64,000 nt of DNA from CAYYVJ01 sp964475115 (lineage in GTDB: Bacteria > Bacillota > Clostridia > Lachnospirales > Lachnospiraceae). Where the stretch lies: assembly GCA_964475115.1 (NCBI GenBank), contig CAYYVJ010000001.1, positions 10,797 through 74,796 of the forward strand. Reading direction: 5' to 3'. The position numbers were made by a program, and so were the translations under genes. The notes beneath the pieces were generated by a model, which made no database searches, had not been told where the DNA came from, and saw only the letters and a list, made by a program, of their open reading frames with translations. The number at the start of each line of letters is the position of its first letter. Within the stretch, counting starts at the first letter, position 1. Shown here one piece after another: positions 27,311 to 37,197 of this stretch.

Positions 27311-29656
27311 ATGTTTATTATAAAAAATCTGGAAATGGTGAGGAATTTGGCTGAAGATAAAAATTTAAATGAAGTAAAGATGGAAAATAATATATTGGTA
27401 GAGGATAAATTTTTAGAAAAACCTGAAGATTTTACGCAACCTGATGAATTATACAGGAGGTTGATTTCTGAAATACTAAAATATCATCCTTCTACAGATA
27501 CTTCTATGATTGAAAAAGCATATAATATAGCAAATGAAGCTCACAAGGGTCAAATGCGTAAATCGGGTGAACAATATATCGTTCATCCACTTTGTGTTGG
27601 TATAATACTTGCAGAACTTGAACTAGATAAAGAGACAATAGTAGCCGGTCTATTGCATGATGTTGTAGAAGATACGGTTATGACTATAGAAGAAATTGCA
27701 AAAGAATTTGGTGATGAAGTAGCTCTTTTAGTAGATGGTGTTACAAAATTGACTCAGATATCGTACTCTATGGATAAGCTTGAAGTTCAAGCAGAGAATC
27801 TTAGAAAAATGTTCTTGGCCATGGCAAAAGATATTCGTGTAATTTTAATCAAATTAGCGGATCGCCTTCATAATCTTAGAACCTTACGTTTTCAGTCTCC
27901 GGAGAAACAAAAAGAAAAGGCTAGGGAGACCATGGACATCTATGCTCCCATTGCTCACCGCCTTGGTATTTCTAAAATAAAAGTCGAACTAGATGATTTA
28001 TCATTAAAATATTTAAATCCAGAAGTATATTATGATTTAGTTGAGAAGGTAGCATTAACTAGAAATACAAGAGAGAAGTTTGTACAAAGTATTGTTGCAG
28101 ATGTTGAATGTCACATAAAAGATGCAGGAATAGAAACAAAAGTTGAAGGACGTGTAAAGCATTTCTTTAGTATCTATAAAAAAATGATAAATCAAAATAA
28201 GACAATCGATCAAATTTTTGATTTATTTGCTGTTCGTATTATTGTAGACTCAGTTAAAGACTGCTATGCAGTACTAGGATTAATTCATGAGGCATATAAG
28301 CCTATTCCTGGACGATTTAAAGACTATATTGCTATGCCGAAGCCAAATATGTATCAATCGCTACATTCCACCTTAATTAGCTCAAATGGGCAACCATTTG
28401 AAGTTCAAATTCGAACCATGGAAATGCATCGTATTGCAGAATATGGTATTGCTGCGCATTGGAAATACAAAGCAGGTGGTACAGATGCTGAGTCATCTAA
28501 AAGTGAAGAAGAAAAGCTTAGCTGGCTTAGACAAATTTTGGAATGGCAAAAAGACATGTCTGATAACAAAGAGTTTTTAAGCCTATTAAAGAGTGATTTG
28601 GATTTATTTTCAGATACTATTTATTGCTTTACTCCATCAGGTGATGTGAAAAACCTTCCAAGTGGTTCTACACCTATTGATTTTGCCTACAATATTCACA
28701 GTGCAGTAGGTAACAAAATGGTTGGAGCAAGAGTGAATGGTAAAATGGTGCCGATTGATTATGTTATCAAAAACGGTGACCGAATCGAGATTATTACTTC
28801 ACAAAACTCAAAAGGGCCAAGCCGAGATTGGCTAAATGTTGTAAAAAGTACACAAGCTAAAAACAAAATAAATCAATGGTTTAAATCCGAATTTAAAGAA
28901 GGCAATATTACAAAAGGCAAGGAAATGCTGGATAAATATTGTAAATCAAAAGGTATCGTTCAAAGTGATCTTATGAAACCGGAATATGTTTCAAAGATTA
29001 TGCAAAAGTATGGATTTAAAGACTGGGAGTCTGTTTTAGCTGCTTTGGGTCATGGTGGCTTAAAAGAAGGCCAGATTATTAATAAATTACGTGAAGAATA
29101 TGATAAAAAGAATAAAAAAGAACTGACAGATGAAGATGTATTAGAAGGAATTGCAGATAGTAAAGACACTGCTAAAGTCCGTACTGAAAAATCAAAAAGT
29201 GGTATTGTTGTAAAAGGGATTCATGACGTGGCAGTACGTTTTTCAAAATGTTGTAGTCCTGTTCCAGGGGATGAAATCGTAGGTTTTGTGACGAGAGGTA
29301 GAGGCCTCTCTATTCATAGAACGGATTGTATTAATGTAATAAATTTATTGGAAATTGATCGGGTTAGATTGATCGATGCAGAATGGCAACAAACAGAAGG
29401 TGGAGAAAATAAGGAACGTTATTCTGCAGAAATCAAGATATATGCCAACAATAGAACTGGAATATTATCTGATATTTCAAAGGTTCTGACAGAAAGACAG
29501 ATTGATGTTACCGCTATGAACAGTAGAACGAGTAAACAAGGGCGTGCTACTATTAGTATGTCATTTGATATACATGGAAAAGAAGAACTAAATCGATTAA
29601 TTGATAAGCTTCGTGGAATTGAAAGTATTATTGATATTGAGAGAACAACAGGATAG
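27311..29656 (+). CDS. relA: bifunctional (p)ppGpp synthetase/hydrolase Rel
   Basis: About 780 residues with the full long-RSH order. The HD hydrolase domain has LLHDVVEDT (~115), the synthetase domain YKPIPGRFKDYIAMPKPNMYQSLHS (core PGRFKDYIA, ~335), then TGS, a Cys/His domain with CCSPVPGDEI and a C-terminal ACT domain. Both catalytic halves look intact. It makes and degrades the stringent-response alarmone. The start is uncertain: TTG 27284, ATG 27311 and ATG 27335 are in frame, and none has a good ribosome site; I use 27311. Confidence 0.95.
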   Translation: MFIIKNLEMVRNLAEDKNLNEVKMENNILVEDKFLEKPEDFTQPDELYRRLISEILKYHPSTDTSMIEKAYNIANEAHKGQMRKSGEQYIVHPLCVGIILAELELDKETIVAGLLHDVVEDTVMTIEEIAKEFGDEVALLVDGVTKLTQISYSMDKLEVQAENLRKMFLAMAKDIRVILIKLADRLHNLRTLRFQSPEKQKEKARETMDIYAPIAHRLGISKIKVELDDLSLKYLNPEVYYDLVEKVALTRNTREKFVQSIVADVECHIKDAGIETKVEGRVKHFFSIYKKMINQNKTIDQIFDLFAVRIIVDSVKDCYAVLGLIHEAYKPIPGRFKDYIAMPKPNMYQSLHSTLISSNGQPFEVQIRTMEMHRIAEYGIAAHWKYKAGGTDAESSKSEEEKLSWLRQILEWQKDMSDNKEFLSLLKSDLDLFSDTIYCFTPSGDVKNLPSGSTPIDFAYNIHSAVGNKMVGARVNGKMVPIDYVIKNGDRIEIITSQNSKGPSRDWLNVVKSTQAKNKINQWFKSEFKEGNITKGKEMLDKYCKSKGIVQSDLMKPEYVSKIMQKYGFKDWESVLAALGHGGLKEGQIINKLREEYDKKNKKELTDEDVLEGIADSKDTAKVRTEKSKSGIVVKGIHDVAVRFSKCCSPVPGDEIVGFVTRGRGLSIHRTDCINVINLLEIDRVRLIDAEWQQTEGGENKERYSAEIKIYANNRTGILSDISKVLTERQIDVTAMNSRTSKQGRATISMSFDIHGKEELNRLIDKLRGIESIIDIERTTG

Positions 29657-29667
29657 GAGGAAGAAAG

Positions 29668-30312
29668 ATGAGCAAGATAAAAATAGAAACTTTGCTTCTT
29701 GGACATATGCAGACAAATGGTTACTTTTTATATCATGAAGATGTAAGAGAGGCTATAATTATAGATCCAGCAGATCGAACAAATGAAATTGTTGAAAGAT
29801 TAGAACAGCTAAATTTAAAACCTTGTGCCATTTTGTTAACACATGGCCATTTTGATCATATTTTATCCGTTGCTGATATAAAAGAGAAATACGATATTTT
29901 AGTATATTCTCAGCTAGAAGAAAAAGAAGTGCTAGGTGATTCAAATAAAAACTTGTCTGTGAGACTAAGTAAAGCAGTTACTATAAGTCCTGATGTACTA
30001 CTTAAAGATGGGGAAGAAATTGTATTAGGGCAAATACCAATTAGAGTAATTCATACCCCTGGCCATACCATAGGGAGCACTTGCTATTATGTAGAATCGG
30101 CTGATATATTGGTAAGTGGTGACACTTTATTCTATGAAGAAGTGGGAAGATGTGATTTACCTACTAGTAATTTCGAGAGTATTCTACACTCTATCAGAGA
30201 AAAACTATTTGTTTTAAAAGAAGAGACAAGAGTCTACCCTGGTCATGATAAGCCTACTACAATTGGACATGAGAAAGAAAATAACAGATATTTAAAAATG
30301 GAGATATTATGA
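29668..30312 (+). CDS. metallo-beta-lactamase fold hydrolase (glyoxalase II-like)
   Basis: 214 residues. The metal motif THGHFDHI is at ~59-66, HTPGHTIGS at ~131, SGDTLF at ~150 and PGHDKPT near the C-terminus. This is the short YcbL/glyoxalase-II-like group, probably a thioester hydrolase. It starts 11 bases after rel with an AGGAGGAAG site, and its stop overlaps the hemZ start by 4 bases (ATGA), so hemZ translation is likely coupled. The relA-MBL-hemZ order is common in clostridia. Confidence 0.92.
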   Translation: MSKIKIETLLLGHMQTNGYFLYHEDVREAIIIDPADRTNEIVERLEQLNLKPCAILLTHGHFDHILSVADIKEKYDILVYSQLEEKEVLGDSNKNLSVRLSKAVTISPDVLLKDGEEIVLGQIPIRVIHTPGHTIGSTCYYVESADILVSGDTLFYEEVGRCDLPTSNFESILHSIREKLFVLKEETRVYPGHDKPTTIGHEKENNRYLKMEIL

Positions 30313-31781
30313 TTGGACTTCGGTTAAATGAAGAAAATTTTGAATATGATATATATTCTTTGATAAAAGCGTTTTATCCAGAAGAGAATATATCTAGAGA
30401 AGAAGTTACGAAAGAAGCGCAGTTTATTGTGGAAGTCAATTATAGCCCTTCACAAATTGAAATTATATTCAAAGAGTTTGAATTAAATCAGGAGGCTGCG
30501 CTCGAGAAAATCAGCGCAGCTGAAGCTGTTTTTATAGGTAAGCTAGATAGAAAAGAAGTAAAGAACGTATTAAAAAAGGGCTTATATAAATTGTTGCAAG
30601 AAAGAACGCAAAGGAAATTACCTTGGGGAACTTTAACAGGAATTAGGCCGACAAAAATTCCTTATGCAATGGTAAGCCAAGGGATGACAGATCAAGCGAT
30701 AAAGGAATCTATGAAAGAAACTTATTTAGCCAGTGATGAAAAAATTGAATTAAGTATAGATATTGCCAAAAAAGAGCAAAAGATATTAAATGCTATTAAT
30801 CTTGAAAAGGGATATAGCCTTTATGTCGGAATTCCTTTTTGCCCTACGACATGCTTGTACTGTTCTTTTACATCTTATCCAATTGATAGGTGGGAAAAAA
30901 GAGTAGACGAATATCTAGATGCCCTGGAGAAAGAAATTGAATACATTGCAGAGCAAATGAAAGCCAGAATGCTTAATACCATTTACATAGGCGGAGGAAC
31001 ACCTACTACCTTAAATCCAGTTCAGTTAGAGAGACTTTTGCTTAAGCTAACATCAAGCTTTGACTTATCAAATAACCAAGAATTTACGGTGGAAGCGGGA
31101 AGGCCAGATAGTCTTTCAGATGCAAAGTTTAAAGTTATGAAACAATATGGTGTAACGAGGATATCCATTAATCCTCAAACCATGAAACAGGAAACATTAG
31201 ATTTAATTGGAAGAAAACATACAGTAGAACAGACCATAGAATCTTTTAAATGTGCTAGAGACAATGGCTTTGACAATATAAATATGGATTTAATTGTAGG
31301 TTTACCAGGTGAGACAAAGGATGATATGAAAAATACCTTAGATGCAATTTTGAAATTAAGTCCGGATAGTTTGACGGTACACTCCTTAGCGATAAAAAGA
31401 GCATCTAGGTTAAACATACTAAGAGAACAGTATAAGGATTATATTAGTTTGAATTCAGAAGAAATAAGTGATATGGTAGAAGCTTATGCAAAAGAAATGG
31501 ATATGAAACCATATTATTTATATAGGCAAAAAAACATGACTGGAAATCTAGAAAATGTTGGATATGCAAGACTTGACAAAGAGGGTATTTACAATATACT
31601 TATAATGGAAGAAAAACAAACTATCTTTGCATTAGGTGCAGGTGGAGCTACTAAAATAGTATATCCAGATGGTCAACGTATTGAACGGATAGAAAATGTG
31701 AAAAGCGTTGAATCTTATATAGATAGAGTTGATGAAATGATAGAGAGAAAGAATAAGGTTATCTCAGTTGTACTTGAATAG
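30309..31781 (+). CDS. hemZ: radical SAM coproporphyrinogen dehydrogenase-like protein HemZ
   Basis: 490 residues. After an N-terminal ~165-residue region comes the radical SAM centre YVGIPFCPTTCLYCSF with CxxxCxxC (~179-186). GGGTPTTL and the C-terminal HemZ region (YYLYRQKNMTGNLENVGYA) follow. HemZ relates to oxygen-independent coproporphyrinogen III oxidation; in many clostridia without a full haem pathway the substrate is uncertain. The ATG overlaps the upstream stop codon. Confidence 0.92.
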   Translation: MIGLRLNEENFEYDIYSLIKAFYPEENISREEVTKEAQFIVEVNYSPSQIEIIFKEFELNQEAALEKISAAEAVFIGKLDRKEVKNVLKKGLYKLLQERTQRKLPWGTLTGIRPTKIPYAMVSQGMTDQAIKESMKETYLASDEKIELSIDIAKKEQKILNAINLEKGYSLYVGIPFCPTTCLYCSFTSYPIDRWEKRVDEYLDALEKEIEYIAEQMKARMLNTIYIGGGTPTTLNPVQLERLLLKLTSSFDLSNNQEFTVEAGRPDSLSDAKFKVMKQYGVTRISINPQTMKQETLDLIGRKHTVEQTIESFKCARDNGFDNINMDLIVGLPGETKDDMKNTLDAILKLSPDSLTVHSLAIKRASRLNILREQYKDYISLNSEEISDMVEAYAKEMDMKPYYLYRQKNMTGNLENVGYARLDKEGIYNILIMEEKQTIFALGAGGATKIVYPDGQRIERIENVKSVESYIDRVDEMIERKNKVISVVLE

Positions 31782-31810
31782 CCTAATATTTATATAAAGG
31801 AGAAGCGATT

Positions 31811-33076
31811 ATGTCAATGAAAAAGAAGCCAGTTACAGGAATGAAAGACATACTGCCTGCAGAGATGCAGTTACGAGATTATATGATAAATTTAATAAAA
31901 GAAACCTATAAAGGATTTGGGTTTTCATCCATAGAAACTCCGGCTGTAGAACACATTGAAAATTTAAGTAGCAAGCAGGGTGGAGAAAATGAAAAGCTTA
32001 TTTTCAAAGTTCTAAAGCGTGGTGAAAAATTAAATTTAGAAACTGCTGAAACAGAACAGGATTTAGTAGATAGTGGATTAAGATATGATTTGACAGTTCC
32101 TTTATCTCGCTATTATGCAAATAATGCAAGTCAACTTCCAATGCCTTTTAAAGCATTACAGATAGGAAGTGTTTGGAGAGCAGACAGACCTCAAAAAGGA
32201 CGTTTTCGCCAGTTTGTACAGTGCGATATCGATATTTTAGGTGACTCTAGTTCTTTAGCAGAGATTGAACTAATTTTAGCAACGACAACATTACTAGGAA
32301 AGCTTGGTTTTAAAGGATATAAAGTTCGAATCAATGACAGAAGAATCCTTAAGGCAATGGCTGCCTATAGTGGGTTTGAGCCTAGTTCATTTGATCAAGT
32401 TTTCATTATACTAGATAAAATGGATAAAATAGGATTGGACGGAGTAGCAGCAGAACTAGAAAAAGAAGGGTTTGCAAAAGAAAGCATTGATAAATATCTA
32501 AATCTTTTCAAAGAAATATCTGGTGATATTGCTGGAATACAATATTGTAGTGAGAAATTAATAGATGTATTAGAAGCAAATGTTGCCAAAGATTTGGAAG
32601 ATATTATATATAGTGTACAGGAGACTACAACAAATAATTTCCAAATTGTATTTGACCCTACCTTAGTAAGAGGAATGTCTTATTATACAGGTTCTATTTT
32701 TGAAATCGAAATGGAAGAGTTTGGTGGATCAGTAGCTGGTGGTGGAAGATATGATGAGATGATTGGTAAATTCACGGGTATGCAAACAAGTGCATGTGGT
32801 TTTTCAATTGGATTTGAGCGAATCATTACGATACTCATGGATAAAGGCTTTACAGTACCAAGTCAAGGTGAAAAGTTAGCTTTTTTAATTGAAAAAGGTG
32901 TTGATGGAGAAAAATTGTGTGAGATAATAAAAGAAGCAATGCTACTTCGAAATGATGGCATCGAGGTGCTTGTAGCACAGATGAATAAAAATAAGAAATT
33001 TCAAAAAGAGCAATTGAATAAAGAAGGATATGAAGAATTTAAAGAATTTTTTCTAAATAAAATTGGAGGACAATAG
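31811..33076 (+). CDS. hisS: histidine--tRNA ligase
   Basis: 421 residues, class II aminoacyl-tRNA synthetase. The N-terminal KKPVTGMKDILPAEM, motif 2 around WRADRPQKGRFRQF (~120), and the histidine motif LVRGMSYYTGSIFEIE (core RGMSYYTGS, ~290) are clear. It charges tRNA-His. The ribosome site AAAGGAGA is well placed. No T-box fits in the 29-base gap before it, so control must come from upstream promoters or readthrough. aspS follows 1 base after the stop. Confidence 0.95.
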   Translation: MSMKKKPVTGMKDILPAEMQLRDYMINLIKETYKGFGFSSIETPAVEHIENLSSKQGGENEKLIFKVLKRGEKLNLETAETEQDLVDSGLRYDLTVPLSRYYANNASQLPMPFKALQIGSVWRADRPQKGRFRQFVQCDIDILGDSSSLAEIELILATTTLLGKLGFKGYKVRINDRRILKAMAAYSGFEPSSFDQVFIILDKMDKIGLDGVAAELEKEGFAKESIDKYLNLFKEISGDIAGIQYCSEKLIDVLEANVAKDLEDIIYSVQETTTNNFQIVFDPTLVRGMSYYTGSIFEIEMEEFGGSVAGGGRYDEMIGKFTGMQTSACGFSIGFERIITILMDKGFTVPSQGEKLAFLIEKGVDGEKLCEIIKEAMLLRNDGIEVLVAQMNKNKKFQKEQLNKEGYEEFKEFFLNKIGGQ

Positions 33077-33077
33077 G

Positions 33078-34868
33078 ATGGCAGAATCAATGAATGGGCT
33101 AAAAAGAAGCCATAGATGTACTGAAATTTCAGAGCAAAATATTAGTGAAGTAGTAACACTTATGGGTTGGGTACAAAAAAGAAGAAATTTAGGAAGCTTA
33201 ATCTTTGTAGATCTAAGAGATAGAACTGGATTAATTCAAATTATATTTGACGTAAATGATATTGGAGAAGATGGCTTTGAAAAAGCTGAAACCCTAAGAA
33301 ATGAATTTGTAATTGCTGTTGTAGGTAAGGTTGAAAGACGTTCTGGTGCAGTAAATGAAAACTTAGCAACAGGAACGATTGAAGTACGTGCAACAGAGCT
33401 AAGAATTTTATCTGAGTCTCAGACCCCTCCATTTCCAATTGAAGAAAATAGTAATACAAAAGATGAACTTAGATTAAGACATAGATATTTAGACTTAAGA
33501 AGACCTGATTTACAAAGAAATCTAATGATGAGAAGTCGTGTTGCTACTCTTACAAGAACTTTCTTATCAGAAGAAGGTTTCTTAGAGATTGAAACACCAA
33601 TGTTGACAAAAAGCACTCCAGAGGGAGCAAGAGATTATTTAGTTCCTAGTAGAGTTCATCCAGGTAATTTTTATGCGTTACCTCAATCTCCACAGCTTTT
33701 TAAACAATTATTAATGTGTTCAGGTTATGATCGCTATTTTCAAATTGTAAAATGTTTCCGAGATGAAGATTTAAGGGCAGACAGACAACCTGAGTTTACT
33801 CAGATCGATATGGAGCTTTCATTTGTAGATGTAGACGATGTTATTTCTGTAAATGAAAAATTGCTGGCAAAATTATTTAAAGAAATTCTTGACTTAGATA
33901 TAACTCTTCCAATTAAGAGAATGACCTATGCGGAAGCGATGGATCGCTTTGGCTCTGATAAGCCTGACTTACGTTTTGGAATGGAACTAAAAGAAGTATC
34001 AGATTTAGTTCAAAATTGTGAATTTAGTGTATTTACAAATCCACTAGCAAGTGGCGGTTCAGTAAGAGGAATTAATGCTATTGGACAAGGCGCTATGCCT
34101 AGAAAGAAAATAGATGCCCTAGTAGACTATGCTAAAGAGTATGGTGCAAAAGGATTAGCTTATCTAGCGATCAATGAAGATGGTAGCTATAAATCTTCAT
34201 TTGCAAAATTCATGAAAGAAGAAGAACTTACTAATTTAGTCGAGAGATTAGATGGAAAACCAGGAGATTTACTATTTTTTGCTGCAGATGAAAATGATGT
34301 GGTATTCGATGTTTTAGGAAATCTAAGACTGGAATTAGCTAGACAACTTGAATTGTTAGATAAAAATGAATTTAACTTCTTGTGGGTAACAGAATTCCCG
34401 TTATTAGAATACTCTAAGGAGCAAGAGCGCTTTGTAGCAAAACATCATCCTTTTACAATGCCTATGGATGAAGATTTAGCACTTTTAGAAACAGAGCCAG
34501 CTAAGGTTCGAGCGAAGGCTTATGATATCGTGTTAAATGGTACAGAAATTGGTGGTGGAAGTGTTAGAATCTATCAAAGCGATGTTCAAGAGAAAATGTT
34601 TGAAGTGTTAGGATTTACTAAAGAGGATGCATATGATAGATTTGGATTTTTATTAAATGCATTTAAATACGGAGTGCCTCCACATGCTGGATTAGCATAT
34701 GGTTTGGATCGTTTGATTATGCTAATGGCTAAAGAAGATAGTATACGTGAAGTGATTGCTTTCCCTAAAGTAAAAGACGCTTCTTGTCTAATGACCGATG
34801 CGCCTAATGTGGTAGAACAAAAACAACTAGATGAGCTTGCTTTAAATATAGCGAATATAAATAAATAA
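33078..34868 (+). CDS. aspS: aspartate--tRNA ligase
   Basis: 596 residues, bacterial-type AspRS. It has an N-terminal OB anticodon-binding domain (TLMGWVQKRRNLGSLIF), the class II core with FRDEDLRADRQPEFTQIDMELSF (core RDEDLRADRQPEFTQ, ~225), a GAD insertion and a final GLAYGLDRL motif. The ATG at 33078 follows GGAGGAC, so the longer frame from 33063 is not used. It may also charge tRNA-Asn if a GatCAB amidase exists. Its last 27 bases overlap a convergent minus-strand gene. Confidence 0.96.
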   Translation: MAESMNGLKRSHRCTEISEQNISEVVTLMGWVQKRRNLGSLIFVDLRDRTGLIQIIFDVNDIGEDGFEKAETLRNEFVIAVVGKVERRSGAVNENLATGTIEVRATELRILSESQTPPFPIEENSNTKDELRLRHRYLDLRRPDLQRNLMMRSRVATLTRTFLSEEGFLEIETPMLTKSTPEGARDYLVPSRVHPGNFYALPQSPQLFKQLLMCSGYDRYFQIVKCFRDEDLRADRQPEFTQIDMELSFVDVDDVISVNEKLLAKLFKEILDLDITLPIKRMTYAEAMDRFGSDKPDLRFGMELKEVSDLVQNCEFSVFTNPLASGGSVRGINAIGQGAMPRKKIDALVDYAKEYGAKGLAYLAINEDGSYKSSFAKFMKEEELTNLVERLDGKPGDLLFFAADENDVVFDVLGNLRLELARQLELLDKNEFNFLWVTEFPLLEYSKEQERFVAKHHPFTMPMDEDLALLETEPAKVRAKAYDIVLNGTEIGGGSVRIYQSDVQEKMFEVLGFTKEDAYDRFGFLLNAFKYGVPPHAGLAYGLDRLIMLMAKEDSIREVIAFPKVKDASCLMTDAPNVVEQKQLDELALNIANINK

Positions 34869-35108
34869 AAGAATTATTTGTAGAAGAAAAATAGATGGAA
34901 TTCCATAAACAAAAGATTTATGTTTTGTTTTGTGTCGAAATGTTTTCATTCCAAGCATGGAACCTAAACTTCCGCCTATGATAGCAATTACAAACAAGGT
35001 TCGTTCTGGAATCCGCCAAAGATTCTTACGAGCCTTGTTTTTGTCTATAGCCATAGCAAAGAATCCAATTATATTAATGCCGATAAAATAGTAAATTAGT
35101 AAATTCAT
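34842..35108 (-). CDS. DUF1294 small membrane protein
   Basis: 88 residues with two or three hydrophobic segments. The segment AMAIDKNKARKNLWRIPERTLF (core DKNKARKNLWRIPE, ~18-31) and GGSLGSMLGMKTFRHKTKHKSF match the DUF1294 family, which has no established function. An AGGAGGCAA ribosome site precedes ATG. Its 3' end overlaps the aspS 3' end on the other strand, leaving no space for a terminator between the two. Confidence 0.87.
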   Translation of the reverse strand: MNLLIYYFIGINIIGFFAMAIDKNKARKNLWRIPERTLFVIAIIGGSLGSMLGMKTFRHKTKHKSFVYGIPSIFLLQIILLFIYIRYI

Positions 35109-35205
35109 AATGAAATGTTGCCTCCTTTGTATGATAAAGATTATTATATAGCAAGAAAGAAAAAAGTGCTAGGTCATAAATTTTAAAATTTAACGATGTA
35201 AAGTA

Positions 35206-35234
35206 TTCAATTATTAAACTGAATATGCTATAAT
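35206..35234 (+). promoter_or_regulatory. sigma-A-type promoter of glyA
   Basis: TTCAAT (35206-35211) and TATAAT (35229-35234) are 17 bases apart, about 80 bases before the start codon. No riboswitch-like structure is evident in the short leader. Confidence 0.62.
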
Positions 35235-35314
35235 AAATCGAGCATAATCTTTGTAATGAAGGCACAAAAAGAAATCCAAAGATAAAGTGAATAAAATAAA
35301 TGGAGGTATATAGC

Positions 35315-36547
35315 ATGTATTCTTTTAATGAAGTGGAAGTATTTGATTCTGAAATAGCAGAGGCTATTAAAGGAGAGATCGGAAGACAAGAATCCCATAT
35401 CGAGTTGATAGCATCCGAAAACTTTGTTAGTAAGGCAGTTATGTCAGCGATGGGAAGCCCATTAACCAATAAATACGCAGAAGGATATCCAGGAAAGAGA
35501 TATTATGGTGGATGTGAGTATGTGGATGTTGTTGAAAATCTAGCGATAGAGCGTGCTAAGGAGTTATTTGCTTGTGGCTATGCAAATGTACAACCTCATT
35601 CTGGTGCTCAAGCTAATATGGCAGTGTTTTTTGCACTAGTGAAACCGGGAGACACTGTAATGGGTATGAATCTAAATCATGGTGGACATTTGACACATGG
35701 AAGTCCTGTAAACATGTCTGGTGCATACTATAAAATCGTGCCTTATGGTGTAAATGATGAAGGCTTTATTGATTATGATGAATTGAGAAGAATTGCAATT
35801 GAAGCTAAACCAAAATTGATTGTAGCTGGAGCGAGTGCTTATGCAAGAACAATTGATTTTAAGAAATTTAGAGAAGTGGCAGATGAAGTGAATGCTCTAC
35901 TTATGGTAGACATGGCTCATATTGCTGGTCTTGTGGCAGCAGGAATGCATCCAAGTCCATTCCCATATGCAGATGTGGTTACAACTACAACGCATAAAAC
36001 ATTAAGAGGACCTAGAGGTGGAATGATACTTTGTAGCGAAGAAGCGGCTAAGAAATATAATTTCAATAAAGCAATTTTCCCTGGTATTCAAGGTGGGCCT
36101 TTAATGCATGTAATTGCTGCAAAAGCAGTGAGCTTTAAAGAAGCTCTTGACCCAAGTTTTAAGAAATATCAAAAACAGATTATAGATAATGCACAAGCTT
36201 TAGCAAAAGCATTGACAAAGAGAGGATTTAATCTGGTTTCAGGTGGAACAGATAATCACTTAATGTTAGTAGACTTGCAAAACATGAAAATAACTGGAAA
36301 AGATGCTGAGAAGTTGCTAGAAAGTGCAAACATTACTTGTAATAAAAATACAATTCCAAATGATCCTGCATCACCTTTTGTAACAAGTGGTGTTCGTCTT
36401 GGAACACCAGCTATTACATCTAGAGGAATGGTTGAAGAAGACATGGAAGTTATAGCTGAAGCAATTGAACTTATTATTAAAGATTCAAAGGTAGAGCAAG
36501 CAAAAGAATTGGTAAAATCATTAACAGATAAATATCCTTTGCATTAA
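35315..36547 (+). CDS. glyA: serine hydroxymethyltransferase
   Basis: 410 residues, PLP enzyme that converts serine and tetrahydrofolate to glycine and methylene-tetrahydrofolate. The N-terminal [19 protein letters not shown] (core IELIASENF), the [20 protein letters not shown] region and the PLP-lysine motif [14 protein letters not shown] (Lys ~228) are all standard. The frame can begin at 35300, but TGGAGG there is the ribosome site for ATG 35315. It is monocistronic, with its own promoter and terminator. Confidence 0.97.
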   Translation: MYSFNEVEVFDSEIAEAIKGEIGRQESHIELIASENFVSKAVMSAMGSPLTNKYAEGYPGKRYYGGCEYVDVVENLAIERAKELFACGYANVQPHSGAQANMAVFFALVKPGDTVMGMNLNHGGHLTHGSPVNMSGAYYKIVPYGVNDEGFIDYDELRRIAIEAKPKLIVAGASAYARTIDFKKFREVADEVNALLMVDMAHIAGLVAAGMHPSPFPYADVVTTTTHKTLRGPRGGMILCSEEAAKKYNFNKAIFPGIQGGPLMHVIAAKAVSFKEALDPSFKKYQKQIIDNAQALAKALTKRGFNLVSGGTDNHLMLVDLQNMKITGKDAEKLLESANITCNKNTIPNDPASPFVTSGVRLGTPAITSRGMVEEDMEVIAEAIELIIKDSKVEQAKELVKSLTDKYPLH

Positions 36548-36555
36548 AAGATATA

Positions 36556-36598
36556 AGGGCTAGTGAATTAAGAGAGAAGACTCTTATTCACTAGCCCT
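36556..36598. terminator. bidirectional terminator between glyA and the convergent membrane gene
   Basis: The arms 36556-36574 and 36581-36598 pair along 18 bases with one bulge and a 6-base loop. Convergent genes end on both sides. Confidence 0.78.
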
Positions 36599-36606
36599 AT
36601 GGTTTT

Positions 36607-37014
36607 CTAAGCAGTTATTTTCTTGGCTAGTATTTTTTCCATAAGTAGACCCGTTACAAACCAAGCCGGAGCATAGTCTAGACGAATTAAACCACTGACA
36701 TTAAGTTTGCTACCAGTGTAATCCCAGGGGCACATGTTTAATTCCCTTAAAATCGAACCTGACATATATTCAGCAGTGAAAATGAATATTGTATAAACAC
36801 CTCCCCTTATTATTAGGTTCTTGTCTTTTATTATAGAGTAAATGGGTTTTAAACAAACAGCCATACCATAGATTGGAAACATAATCAGTGAAGTTGTACC
36901 TGTCATTTTCCGATCAAAGCGTAAAAGGGAACCGAATCCAGTCCAAAAGACCTCAAGACACCATCCTGTGATACCACATTTAATAAAATCATAATTTAAA
37001 ATATTCATAATCAT
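36607..37014 (-). CDS. putative ABC-transporter type IV (CmpB-like) small membrane protein
   Basis: About 135 residues with four hydrophobic segments. The pattern GITGWCLEVFWTG near the start and CPWDYTGSKLNVSGLIRLDYAPAWF near the end (core WDYTGSKLNVSG) resembles the PF06541 putative ABC-transporter type IV family. Its function is unknown, and no ATPase gene is adjacent. An AAGGA site precedes the ATG at 37014; the longer frame from 37113 lacks one. Confidence 0.72.
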   Translation of the reverse strand: MIMNILNYDFIKCGITGWCLEVFWTGFGSLLRFDRKMTGTTSLIMFPIYGMAVCLKPIYSIIKDKNLIIRGGVYTIFIFTAEYMSGSILRELNMCPWDYTGSKLNVSGLIRLDYAPAWFVTGLLMEKILAKKITA

Positions 37015-37060
37015 AGTATTCCTTGAGAAAACAAATTTATACCAATTAGGAAAAGGTTTA

Positions 37061-37090
37061 TTGCAGATATAGCTTTTCATATGATATAAT
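37061..37090 (+). promoter_or_regulatory. promoter P1 of aroC
   Basis: TTGCAG (37061-37066), an 18-base spacer and TATAAT (37085-37090). It is followed within four bases by the first inverted repeat of the aroC leader. Confidence 0.55.
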
Positions 37091-37093
37091 AAA

Positions 37094-37161
37094 GCAGAAA
37101 TACTTGCTTGCAAGTGTATTTCTGCGAATGTTGATCATGAATCAAGGATTCATGATATAAT
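37094..37161 (+). promoter_or_regulatory. two inverted repeats and a second -10 box in the aroC leader
   Basis: The first repeat pairs 37094-37103 with 37116-37125. The second is perfect, 37134-37143 with 37147-37156, and its right arm runs into a second TATAAT (37156-37161) whose likely -35 is TTGATC (37131-37136, 19-base spacing). The second repeat therefore fills the spacer of a possible P2 promoter, a classic operator position. Confidence 0.5.
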
Positions 37162-37197
37162 ATTGCAAAGGTTTTTTGATAGAAGGAGATAAATAAT

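Noticed and set aside
31781..31811. Possible T-box or riboswitch ahead of hisS-aspS
   Set aside because: The gap is only 29 bases, too short for such a leader.
35074..35469. 131-codon minus-strand frame across the glyA promoter
   Set aside because: It overlaps the glyA start and promoter and the DUF1294 gene start; its residues look random and it lacks a ribosome site.
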